The translations under genes were made by a program, and so were the position numbers. Source: Acidobacteriota bacterium (GTDB taxonomy: Bacteria; Acidobacteriota; UBA890; WLXD01). From it: DNA of 64,000 nt. Location: NCBI GenBank assembly GCA_012103255.1, contig WLXD01000004.1:186001-250000 (forward strand), read 5' to 3'. Shown here piece after piece: positions 26,424-34,537 of this stretch; position 1 is the first letter of the stretch; each line of letters opens with the position of its first letter. Under the pieces are notes generated by a model, which worked only from the letters and a program-made list of their open reading frames with translations, did not search any database and was not told the DNA's origin.

Positions 26424-27713
26424 CTAGCTGCCGCACGATTTCTTGCAGCCCACCCAGGCGCCGATCACCTTTGCGTCCTTCTTGAGTGAGCCGGCGTTGT
26501 CGCGCTTTTTCTTGATTCCGGTCTTCGAGCCGAGGTGCGTCTTCTTCGGATTCGAGAAGTAGCCGGCGCGATCGCAGCGACTGAGCCCATCGGTCGTGCA
26601 GCTGTACGACATCACCGTGCGGAACGATCCCGGCACGCGATGACCGAATGAAGACGGGTAGGCGCCGGACTGAACGCCGTTGTCTTCCGGATTGTGTCGC
26701 AGGCCCATGTTGTGGCCACCTTCGTGCCCGAATGTAAACGCCCCATAGCTGCCAACACAGTCGGAACGCACGATGTTGAACGCACGGACCGCATCCTCCG
26801 GACGAGCGCCGGAATTGGCACCGGACACGTAGCCCAGGCCACAGATCCCCTCTGTGTGCGCAATGGCCATGCTCACGAAGTCCGCGCCAAACTTTTTGCG
26901 GAACTTGTGCGCCTTCTCCATCTGGCCGTCGCCCACCGTGCGCAGCGCCTTGAGCACCGCTCCCCCAGGGATGTCGTTGTCCAGAGGACCGTTGTATTTC
27001 ATTTTCTTGAGACCGACGAGACGGATCACCATCGGCACGCCCGAGGCCTGGAGGGCCGCGTTCATGACCGCGACCGTGAGCTTCCAGTCGGCCTTCATCA
27101 TCTTGGCGCCGCCAACTTCCTTGGCTGCCTCGGGCATGTAGAGCGCGAGCAGATCGACTGTCACGTCGTTCGCCAATGGCTCGGCATCGACCGTCGGTCC
27201 GCGGTCGGCTTCAAAGGCGTCGACGACTGGATCCACCAGCACGTCGTTGCCCTCCGGCAGCGCGGTGGCGTCGTACTCGACGATCACGCCCCGTCCCCTT
27301 CCTCGTGGGCGAATGTCGAAGCCGCGCCCACGGTAGCTCACGGTGCCAACGACAATCCCGCCTTCAACCACGAGGTGGGCGGCACTCATCGGATCACCAA
27401 TGATCGTGCCGCTCCACACCGCGCCATGGAATTCATCGTTCCGTATGGTGCTGAATTCGGCGACGACGCGAACGTCAGGCGCGAGATCGAGCGACAACCG
27501 CGAGCCCGGCGTGGTGGTGCGCAGCAGCAGATCAGTATCGACCCGAATCTGGCGCGCAAACATGATCGTCGCGCGCTGCGTGCGGACGCCGGACGCATCC
27601 CCCTCGGCAACGACGGTGAACAGGTCCGGTGCCGCAGCTTCCTGGGCAGCGCTACCGGCGGCGCCGGAGAGTAGAACGGCGGCGGCGAGCACAACAACAA
27701 GACGAGGGCGCAT
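26424..27713 (-). CDS. exported metzincin-type zinc protease (M12-like)
   Basis: 429 residues. Signal peptide (MRPRLVVVLAAAVLLSGAAG). A pro-region of about 170 residues is followed by a reprolysin-like catalytic domain: FGHEGGHNMGLRH is HExxHxxGxxH, and a Met-turn follows in FRTVMSYSC. Cysteine-rich, Lys-rich tail (HLGSKTGIKKKRDNAGSLKK, in parts). It likely digests extracellular proteins. The frame is open 17 codons further upstream, but the signal starts at this ATG. Located just upstream of the tmRNA, on the other strand. Confidence 0.85.
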   Translation of the reverse strand: MRPRLVVVLAAAVLLSGAAGSAAQEAAAPDLFTVVAEGDASGVRTQRATIMFARQIRVDTDLLLRTTTPGSRLSLDLAPDVRVVAEFSTIRNDEFHGAVWSGTIIGDPMSAAHLVVEGGIVVGTVSYRGRGFDIRPRGRGRGVIVEYDATALPEGNDVLVDPVVDAFEADRGPTVDAEPLANDVTVDLLALYMPEAAKEVGGAKMMKADWKLTVAVMNAALQASGVPMVIRLVGLKKMKYNGPLDNDIPGGAVLKALRTVGDGQMEKAHKFRKKFGADFVSMAIAHTEGICGLGYVSGANSGARPEDAVRAFNIVRSDCVGSYGAFTFGHEGGHNMGLRHNPEDNGVQSGAYPSSFGHRVPGSFRTVMSYSCTTDGLSRCDRAGYFSNPKKTHLGSKTGIKKKRDNAGSLKKDAKVIGAWVGCKKSCGS

Positions 27714-27852
27714 CTTGAAAGCCTCCAGGGAGCGTGAGCAGCGTGCCCCGAGTATGCCCCGCATGCGCGTGCTCCCGAAAGGGAACCCTGCGGGGCCCTG
27801 CGTGAGAGGCGGGCGTCAGCGGCGCTTTCCGTCGTTCAGCGCACGGCGCGAA

Positions 27853-27861
27853 TGCTATTCT
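27853..27861 (+). promoter_or_regulatory. extended -10 candidate of the tmRNA gene
   Basis: TGCTATTCT is an extended -10 (TGnTATTCT) 39 bases before the mature 5' end. No convincing -35 is visible. The distance fits a short precursor leader removed by RNase P. Confidence 0.35.
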
Positions 27862-27899
27862 GAACAAGTGGCTCGCTCAGGCGGTCCACACCCCCAACA

Positions 27900-28251
27900 G
27901 GGGGCGACAGGGTTCGACGGGAACTCTGAAGCCGAAGTTGCATGTCGAGCGTCTCAGACTGCTCGTAAAAACCACTGAGAAAACACACAACTGCCGAAAC
28001 ACCGGTAGCTCTAGCGGCCTAAACCCCGCTAGCGTGGCCCAGAGCAGACCTGCAGGCTCTGGCAACCACGTCATACAGCAGGTTGGCTGCGTGCCGCACC
28101 TCAGGGTGGCGTAGCGAGAAAACACTGAGGCGTGCGCTTTCACTGGCCTGTCCGCTGGGCAGGTGCTAGCGCGAGAATTAATCAGCGGAACAAGCATGTA
28201 GACGCTTCTGCGGATGGTTTTCGGACGCGGGTTCGATTCCCGCCGCCTCCA
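27900..28251 (+). ncRNA. ssrA: transfer-messenger RNA (tmRNA)
   Basis: Rescues stalled ribosomes by tagging nascent chains. The 5' end GGGGGCGACAGGGTTCGACG and the 3' end (GCGGGTTCGATTCCCGC, then CGCCTCCA) form the alanyl tRNA-like domain; GGGGGCG pairs with CGCCTCC with one G-U. The T-arm contains GGTTCGATTCC. The tag frame is most likely GCC at 27993 to the TAA at 28020-28022, encoding AETPVALAA after the alanine brought by the tmRNA itself, ending in the usual LAA. CCA is not encoded: CTG follows the discriminator A. Length about 352 nt. The order (tRNA-like end, tag frame, pseudoknot-rich region) is standard for the one-piece form. Confidence 0.95.
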
Positions 28252-28254
28252 CTG

Positions 28255-28361
28255 CTTCAGGCCCGAGAAAGGGTCGTCTGCGGCGTTATCGGAGCCTTGA
28301 AGGTCCCGATGACCGTCGTCGGCTCCGATGCCTTGCATCCGACCCTTTCTCGGGCCTGAAG
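28255..28361. repeat. 107-nt near-perfect inverted repeat directly after the tmRNA
   Basis: Outer arms of 22 bases are perfectly complementary (28255-28276 starting cttcaggcccgagaaagg and 28340-28361 ending tctcgggcctgaag). Inside, atcggagcc (28288-28296) pairs with ggctccgat (28321-28329), and ggtc/gacc near 28302-28314 form an apical stem. It begins three bases after the tmRNA discriminator. There is no T-run, so it is not a typical intrinsic terminator. Candidates: an RNA 3' structure, a processing or termination signal, or a small palindromic repeat. Confidence 0.7.
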
Positions 28362-28646
28362 TGTGTTTGGGAAGCGCGTAGGAAGGGTATGCTGGCCTCG
28401 TCATGGGGCACAGGCGTTACCGGCCCACGGGGCCAAGGTAGCGACCGAGCCAGGCCAGCGTCTTCCTGTAACGCATCGTCGTGTCCGCAGAGTATTGCCG
28501 CATCCGTTCAGGACGCAGCTGCGAGTGTGCGCGGTCAGCTCGTGGCGCCGTCTGGAGTTCGTGCGGCCTTCCGGGTACCCCGGCGGGCAGGGTAAACAGG
28601 AGAGCCACCGTCGCAACTTCGGCACCGCCGCGCCGCGCCGAACCAG
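28362..28646. other. intergenic stretch without a supported gene
   Basis: Between the hairpin and the convergent protease-like gene. Short open frames exist on both strands, but none has a start, ribosome site or codon pattern I trust; no tRNA-like fold was found. Confidence 0.5.
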
Positions 28647-29444
28647 TCAGCGCGGGGCGCGAGAGCGGGTGATCGGGTACAGGAGCAAGCGCTGGTCGTC
28701 GAAGTACGCAAGACGGTTGGGCACGGTTCGCTCGATCGTTCCCAAGAGCGACCGCGAGATTCGGTTCGACCGGTGCCGCGCCGCCAGGTACAGCAAGAAG
28801 GTCTCGGCAATGTCCTCGCGAACTGGGTTGTCACGTGCGTACGTGGAGATGAAGCTCCCGTCTCGCTGCTGGGCCCGGCGCCATCCGACAGCACCCGCGT
28901 GATGGGCATCCAGCGAGGTGTGGCTCGCCTCATGAACCAGCGTCTCTTCGAGAATACCGTCGCGCTCGTAGATCTCGGCCTGTCCGGTGTGGATCAGCAC
29001 GTTGTTGTTGCCGCCGCCGAAAGGCTTGAGGCCCTTGTGAATCCAGACGGTCGCCATGTCGGTCCGAAGCTGGGTGGGGATGCGTCCAATCGCCCTGGCG
29101 TATTTCTCAGCCTCGCGTTGAGCCGCCGCCTGACTGCCGAACTCCGGGTTCACCTGAACCTCGGCGGTCAGCCCGTCGTCGAACCCAGCGCGGAACAAGT
29201 AGGCGTTGACCTGGACAAACGTGGCCGCGCGCCGATCGAACATCCGTCGCGAGTCTTGCCCGGTGTACTCGAGTGCTACGAAGGCCGATCGATCCGTGGA
29301 ACGAATGATGTCGGGCTCCAGGAAAATCGTGCCGGTGAAGGGCGGCGTCTGCGCGAGGCAGACCCCAGGAATCAGTAGCAATAGCGCTCCGACAACGGCT
29401 TTCAAGCCAGCTTCCTGCCTCGTATTTGTGTAGGTCAGAACCAA
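28647..29444 (-). CDS. exported HExxH protein, putative zinc protease
   Basis: 265 residues. An N-terminal hydrophobic segment (LKAVVGALLLLIPGVCLAQ) predicts export. The catalytic motif is ETLVHEASHTSLDAHHA (HEASH), with IAETFLLYLAARH about 40 residues later supplying a possible third Glu or His ligand. N-terminal beta-rich region (FLEPDIIRSTDRSAFVALEY). I do not recognise the family; gluzincin-like fold is inferred. The frame starts at TTG (29442-29444), divergent from purL. The second HExxH protein near the tmRNA, but unrelated to the M12-like one. Confidence 0.68.
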   Translation of the reverse strand: MVLTYTNTRQEAGLKAVVGALLLLIPGVCLAQTPPFTGTIFLEPDIIRSTDRSAFVALEYTGQDSRRMFDRRAATFVQVNAYLFRAGFDDGLTAEVQVNPEFGSQAAAQREAEKYARAIGRIPTQLRTDMATVWIHKGLKPFGGGNNNVLIHTGQAEIYERDGILEETLVHEASHTSLDAHHAGAVGWRRAQQRDGSFISTYARDNPVREDIAETFLLYLAARHRSNRISRSLLGTIERTVPNRLAYFDDQRLLLYPITRSRAPR

Positions 29445-29647
29445 GAGACTTGGAGAATCGCATTGGCGAGGAGAGTAGTTCGTATCGCATCGCCGTTACC
29501 ACGCCCGTCGATTCCGCAGCGTTTCCGGTGTTACGGGATTGCCGGCGCGGGGGCGGTCCAGCAGTTTGGCCCGTTGCGCCCACCGGGCTCTTTCCAATAG
29601 CCGGCACCATTCCGCCGGCAGCCGAATGGGGGCCGCCTTCCCGAACA

Positions 29648-29680
29648 TGTCTCCGCGCCGGGGGTCGACGCGAGGAGACA
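29648..29680 (+). promoter_or_regulatory. hairpin in the purL leader
   Basis: tgtctccgcg pairs with cgcgaggagaca through 7+3 base pairs with a 2-base bulge and an 11-base loop; it ends 50 bases before the purL ATG. Could be a leader structure affecting purL expression; no purine-riboswitch core was seen. Confidence 0.35.
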
Positions 29681-29730
29681 GGGCGGGGGCGACTACGCTC
29701 TTCGGCCAATCCGGTATCGTGGGGATCGCC

Positions 29731-32700
29731 ATGGCAATCTTCCACTTGTACCGCACACCTGCCATCTCGCGGAGCGCGCTCGACGCGCTGGTGGAACGCG
29801 CACGCCACCGTGGCTTCGAGTCGCTGCGCGCGTTGCGGTCCGAGTACTGCTTCAACGTTGCCACCAGCCGGCCGCTCGACTCCAAAGAACGCGAGACGCT
29901 GAACTGGCTGTTGCGCGAGACGTTCGATCCGCGGGGTTTCGGCGATCACAGCTTCCTGGCGGCCGACCTGGACCCGGCCGATCCGCGCGCAACGATCCTC
30001 GAAGTCGGCCCGCGGATGAGCTTCACGACGGCCTGGTCGACGAACGCCGTGTCGGTTTGCCACGCATGCGGCCTCGACGCCGTACTGCGCATTGAGCGGT
30101 CTCGCCGCTTCCTCCTCGACACGGAGGCCGAGCCTCGCGCCGGAGACCTCGCCAGCTTCCTGGCGCTCGTCCACGACCGCATGACGGAGTGCCCCTACCC
30201 GGAGCCGCTCAGCTCCTTCGATGCCGGCGTTGCGCCGGCCGAGGTGCGCACGGTTCCCGTGCTCGAAGAAGGGCGCGCTGCGCTCGAGCGCATCGACCAG
30301 GAAATGGGGCTGGCGTTCGACGACTGGGACCTCGACTACTACACGAAGCTGTTCACCGAGCGCGTGGGGCGTAACCCGACGGATGTCGAGTGCTTCGATA
30401 TCGCACAGTCCAACAGCGAGCACTCGCGGCACTGGTTCTTCAAGGGCCGGCTCATTGTGGACGGCGTCGAGCAACCGCACTCGCTGATGGACCTCGTGGC
30501 CGCACCCCTGGAGGCGGCCCAGAACAACAGCGTCATCGCCTTCAAGGACAACTCCAGCGCGCTCCGCGGCTACCGCATCGCCACCATCCTGCCGCGGGAG
30601 CCCGGCACCCCGGGGCCACTCGAACTCACTGAGCTCGACTACGACCTGATTCTCACCGCCGAGACCCACAACTTCCCGTCGGGCGTCGCACCGTATCCCG
30701 GGGCTGAAACCGGCACCGGCGGCCGCATTCGCGACACTCACGCCACCGGTCGCGGCTCGCTGGTCGTGGCGGGCACGGCGGCCTACTGCGTGGGCAATCT
30801 GCAGATCCCCGGCTACGAGCTCCCCTGGGAGGATCCGGAGTTCGGCTACCCGGACAACCTCGCGCCACCGCTGCAGATCGAGATCGAGGCCAGCAACGGC
30901 GCCTCTGACTACGGCAACAAGTTCGGCGAGCCGGTGATCCAGGGCTACACACGTTCGTTCGGCATGCGCCTGCCCGACGGCGAGCGTCGCGAGTGGATCA
31001 AGCCGATCATGTTCAGCGCCGGTGTCGGTCAGATCGACGCCCGCCACCTGGAGAAGGAGACTCCCGCCGTTGGCATGTGGGTGGTGAAGCTCGGGGGTCC
31101 GGCCTACCGCATCGGGATGGGAGGCGGCGCAGCCTCGAGCATGGTGCAGGGCGAGAACGCCGCCGAATTGGACTTCAACGCCGTGCAGCGCGGCGACGCG
31201 GAAATGGAACAGAAGGTCAACCGCGTGCTGCGCGCCTGCGTCGAGATGGGCACCAACAACCCCATCGTCTCGATCCACGATCAGGGCGCCGGCGGCAACT
31301 GCAACGTGCTCAAGGAAATCGTCGAGCCGGCGGGAGCCCGCATCCACGTGCGCGCCGTGCCGGTTGGCGATGACACGCTCTCCGTGCTCGAGATCTGGGG
31401 AGCGGAGTACCAGGAAAACGACGCGCTCCTGCTGCGACCCGAACACAAGGAACTGTTCCAGCACCTCTGTGAGCGCGAGAAGGTGACGGTGGGCTTCGTC
31501 GGCCGGGTCACCGGCGACGGCAAGATCGTGCTGCACGACGAGAGAGACGACTCCACCCCTGTGGACCTCGAACTCGACGCGGTGCTCGGCAAGATGCCGC
31601 GCAAGGTCTTCGAAATGGATCGGCACCCCGTGTCGGCTCAGCCGCTCGCGCTGCCGGACCAGCTGTCCGTGAGCGATGCGCTCGATCGAGTACTCCGACT
31701 GCTGTCGGTAGGCTCGAAGCGCTTCCTCACCACCAAGGTCGATCGCAGCGTGACCGGCCTCGTAGCCCGCCAGCAATGCGCCGGCCCGCTGCTCCTTACC
31801 GTGGCCGACGTGGCGGTGATCGCCCAGAGCCATTTCTCCAACACGGGCTCCGCAACGGCCATCGGTGAGCAGCCAATCAAGGGCATGCTCGACCCGGCAG
31901 CGATGGCGCGGCTGTGCGTTGGCGAGGCGCTCACCAACCTGGTGTGGGCCCGGGTCAGCGCGCTAACCGACGTGAAGTGCTCCGGCAACTGGATGTGGGC
32001 GGCGAAACTCCCCGGCGAAGGCGCGGCACTCTACGACGCCGCCGTGGCACTGAGCAACGTGATGCTCGCGCTGGGCATCGCGATCGACGGCGGCAAGGAC
32101 AGCCTGTCGATGGCCGCGCTCGCGCCTGGCGCCGACGGCAACGACGAGGTGGTGAAGGGCCCGGGCACGCTGGTGATCTCGGCTTACTGCTCGTGCCCCG
32201 ATGTGGCGGCTACCGTGACTCCCGACCTCGAACTACCTGAGTCCGGTCGCCTCCTGTTCGTCGATCTGGCGGCGGGGCGGAGGCGCCTCGGTGGCTCCGC
32301 CCTCGCCCAGGTCTACGGCCAGCTCGGAGAGAGTTCTCCCGACCTCGACGACCCGGCCGTGCTGGCGCGCGCGTTCGAAGCAGTCCAGGAGCTGATCGAA
32401 GCCGGGGTCGTGACGGCGGGGCACGATGTCAGCGACGGCGGCCTGATCACGGGCGCCCTTGAGATGGCCTTCTCCGGCAACTGCGGACTCGAGCTCGACG
32501 TCCCAGGCGGTGCGGAGGGACCCATCGCTGCCCTGTTCGCTGAGGAACTCGGGCTCCTGCTCGAAGTGCACGAGTCGAACATGGATCAGGCACTCGAAGT
32601 CTTCGCCTCGGCGGAGGTTCCCTGTTCTGCCATCGGCCGTGCACGTACGGGGACGGACATCGCGGTCCGGGTGGACGGCGACACCGTGCTCAACGCTGAT

Positions 32701-33672
32701 GTCCGCGACCTGCGCGACACCTGGGAAGCCACCAGCTTCGAGCTCGACCGGCGACAGGCCGACCCAGGGCACGTAGAACAAGAACGCACTGGGGTGCGCG
32801 AGCGTCGTACGCCCGCGTATGAATTGACCTATGAACCGGCGCCCACCGCGCCGGCGCTCCTCACGGCGGATTCGAAGCCGAAGATCGCGATCCTGCGCGA
32901 GGAGGGCAGCAACGGCGATCGCGAGATGAGCTCGGCGTTTTACGCGGCCGGGTTCGAGCCGTGGGACGTCGTGATGTCCGATCTTCTCGAGGGCAGCATG
33001 AACCTCGACCGCTTCCGTGGCGTCGCCTTCGTGGGCGGGTTCAGCTATGCGGACGTGCTCGACTCCGCCAAGGGTTGGGCCGGCGTGATCCGCTTCCACA
33101 AGGAACTCGCAGACCAGTTCGCGAGCTTCCGCGATCGACCGGACACCTTCAGCCTCGGCCTGTGCAACGGCTGCCAGCTGTCGGCACTACTCGGCTGGGT
33201 GCCGTGGGCCGGAATCGAGGACGAACTCCAGCCGCGCTTCGTCCACAACGCTTCCGGCCGCTTCGAGTCGCGGTTCCCGACGGTGCGTGTCGAGTCGAGT
33301 CCGGCGATCATGTTCCGCGGCATGGAAGGCTCCGTACTCGGAGTCGCCTCCGCCCACGCGGAAGGCCGCGCCTACTTCCCCGACTCCGCCATCCTGCAAA
33401 AGGTGCAGGACATGGGCCTCGCTCCCCTCCGCTTTGCGGATGACGCCGGCGAGACGACCGAGCGCTACCCGTTCAACCCCAACGGCTCACCAGCCGGGAT
33501 CGCCGGCCTGTGCTCGCCGGACGGCCGCCACCTGGCCCTGATGCCCCACCCCGAACGCACGTTCCTGAAGTGGCAGTGGAACTGGATGCCCGCTACCTGG
33601 CGCAGGGAGCTCGCGGTGTCACCTTGGCTGCGGATGTTCCAGAACGCGCGCGCGTGGTGCGACAACACCTGA
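29731..33672 (+). CDS. purL: phosphoribosylformylglycinamidine synthase, single-chain type
   Basis: 1313 residues. Converts FGAR to FGAM in purine synthesis using glutamine and ATP. The N-terminal PurS-like domain begins AIFHLYRTPAISRSALDALV, then linker, two AIR-synthase-related halves (ETHNFPSGVAPYPGAETGTGG, split here; SIHDQGAGGNCNV; GDALIDGG-like IAIDGGKDSLSMAAL) and a C-terminal class I glutaminase with the nucleophile in GLCNGCQLSALLGW and His-Glu in LMPHPERTFLKW. Full-length eukaryote/gammaproteobacterial-type enzyme, replacing separate PurS, PurQ and PurL. ATG at 29731 is the start that leads straight into the conserved N-terminus. A long leader with a hairpin precedes it. Confidence 0.97.
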   Translation: MAIFHLYRTPAISRSALDALVERARHRGFESLRALRSEYCFNVATSRPLDSKERETLNWLLRETFDPRGFGDHSFLAADLDPADPRATILEVGPRMSFTTAWSTNAVSVCHACGLDAVLRIERSRRFLLDTEAEPRAGDLASFLALVHDRMTECPYPEPLSSFDAGVAPAEVRTVPVLEEGRAALERIDQEMGLAFDDWDLDYYTKLFTERVGRNPTDVECFDIAQSNSEHSRHWFFKGRLIVDGVEQPHSLMDLVAAPLEAAQNNSVIAFKDNSSALRGYRIATILPREPGTPGPLELTELDYDLILTAETHNFPSGVAPYPGAETGTGGRIRDTHATGRGSLVVAGTAAYCVGNLQIPGYELPWEDPEFGYPDNLAPPLQIEIEASNGASDYGNKFGEPVIQGYTRSFGMRLPDGERREWIKPIMFSAGVGQIDARHLEKETPAVGMWVVKLGGPAYRIGMGGGAASSMVQGENAAELDFNAVQRGDAEMEQKVNRVLRACVEMGTNNPIVSIHDQGAGGNCNVLKEIVEPAGARIHVRAVPVGDDTLSVLEIWGAEYQENDALLLRPEHKELFQHLCEREKVTVGFVGRVTGDGKIVLHDERDDSTPVDLELDAVLGKMPRKVFEMDRHPVSAQPLALPDQLSVSDALDRVLRLLSVGSKRFLTTKVDRSVTGLVARQQCAGPLLLTVADVAVIAQSHFSNTGSATAIGEQPIKGMLDPAAMARLCVGEALTNLVWARVSALTDVKCSGNWMWAAKLPGEGAALYDAAVALSNVMLALGIAIDGGKDSLSMAALAPGADGNDEVVKGPGTLVISAYCSCPDVAATVTPDLELPESGRLLFVDLAAGRRRLGGSALAQVYGQLGESSPDLDDPAVLARAFEAVQELIEAGVVTAGHDVSDGGLITGALEMAFSGNCGLELDVPGGAEGPIAALFAEELGLLLEVHESNMDQALEVFASAEVPCSAIGRARTGTDIAVRVDGDTVLNADVRDLRDTWEATSFELDRRQADPGHVEQERTGVRERRTPAYELTYEPAPTAPALLTADSKPKIAILREEGSNGDREMSSAFYAAGFEPWDVVMSDLLEGSMNLDRFRGVAFVGGFSYADVLDSAKGWAGVIRFHKELADQFASFRDRPDTFSLGLCNGCQLSALLGWVPWAGIEDELQPRFVHNASGRFESRFPTVRVESSPAIMFRGMEGSVLGVASAHAEGRAYFPDSAILQKVQDMGLAPLRFADDAGETTERYPFNPNGSPAGIAGLCSPDGRHLALMPHPERTFLKWQWNWMPATWRRELAVSPWLRMFQNARAWCDNT

Positions 33673-33760
33673 GCCCGGCGGCCCCCTTCTCTCGCCGCAC
33701 GAGCGCCCGGTACACTGCCGTGCCTGATCCCATCGTCGCCGTCGGAGTTTCGGAGACCCC

Positions 33761-34528
33761 ATGTCACGCGAGAGTGACCCGCCCGCGCCTGTACCGCCTG
33801 ACGACAGCTCCGACACGGCCCTGACGTCGGATGGCAAAGTGGCCGCGGATGACGAGACCAGCCTGGACACCTCGGCATCGCCCGATGCCGACGCGGAGGT
33901 CGAACTGGGTGTCATGCGGACGTTCCACCCACCCAAGCAGGTCGGCGCGTACCGAGTTCTGGAAGAGATCGGCCGCGGAGCGATGGGCACGGTGTACCTC
34001 GCCGAGCAGGAGAACCCGCGGCGGACAGTGGCGCTGAAGCTCGTTCGCCGGGGCCGCGCAACTCCGGAACTACTGCGCCGCTTCGAGCACGAAGCACAGG
34101 TACTTGGGCGCCTGCACCATGCCGGGATCGCCCAGATCTACGAGGCCGGGGCAACAGAGGGTGACCTGGGCGAGCGCCAGCCGTTCTTCGCGATGGAGTA
34201 CATCGAGGGCGATACGCTCTCGCGCTACGCGAGCGGAGCACAGCTCGACGTTCCCGCTCGACTCGAACTGATGGCGAAGATCTGCGATGCGGTCGCTCAC
34301 GCGCATCAGAAGGGCATCATCCACCGTGACCTGAAGCCGTCCAACATCCTGGTCGACGCCGAAGGCCAACCCAAGGTGCTCGACTTCGGCGTGGCCCGGA
34401 TCACCGACTCCGATCAACAGGCCACCATGGGTACCTCCATGGGCCAGATCATCGGCACCGTCGCCTACATGAGCCCAGAGCAGGTCGGAGGCCCACCCGA
34501 CGACCTCGACACCCGCAGCGATGTCTAG
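33761..34528 (+). CDS. Ser/Thr kinase, N-terminal part cut by an in-frame amber codon
   Basis: 255 residues. An acidic, Pro/Asp-rich N-terminus precedes the kinase: EEIGRGAMGTVYLAEQ, VALKLVRRG (Lys), HEAQVLGRLHHAGIAQIYEAG, IIHRDLKPSNILV and VLDFGVARITD. The frame then stops at TAG in TRSDV-stop-ALGVVLHELLTG, where the family has Tyr. Reading through the stop in the same frame gives a perfect C-lobe and TPR tail. As it stands the product lacks the kinase C-lobe and cannot be active. Possible causes: a TAC-to-TAG change, sequence error or (unlikely) suppression. Confidence 0.85.
   Translation: MSRESDPPAPVPPDDSSDTALTSDGKVAADDETSLDTSASPDADAEVELGVMRTFHPPKQVGAYRVLEEIGRGAMGTVYLAEQENPRRTVALKLVRRGRATPELLRRFEHEAQVLGRLHHAGIAQIYEAGATEGDLGERQPFFAMEYIEGDTLSRYASGAQLDVPARLELMAKICDAVAHAHQKGIIHRDLKPSNILVDAEGQPKVLDFGVARITDSDQQATMGTSMGQIIGTVAYMSPEQVGGPPDDLDTRSDV
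34526..34528 (+). other. in-frame amber codon inside the kinase gene
   Basis: TAG replaces the Tyr codon of the conserved SDVYALG motif and is followed without a frame change by 561 codons of clearly homologous protein. Confidence 0.9.
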
Positions 34529-34537
34529 GCGCTCGGT

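Noticed and set aside
28363-28902. Frame overlapping the HExxH gene and intergenic space
   Set aside because: Runs against a gene with signal peptide and catalytic motif; no start context.
29107-31833. 908-residue open frame antisense to purL
   Set aside because: It lies over the strongly conserved PurL gene; long antisense frames are expected in GC-rich DNA and this one has no recognisable domain, start context or signal.
34526-34528. Amber recoding (pyrrolysine or suppressor tRNA)
   Set aside because: TAG terminates 30 of 49 genes here, so suppression would extend most proteins.
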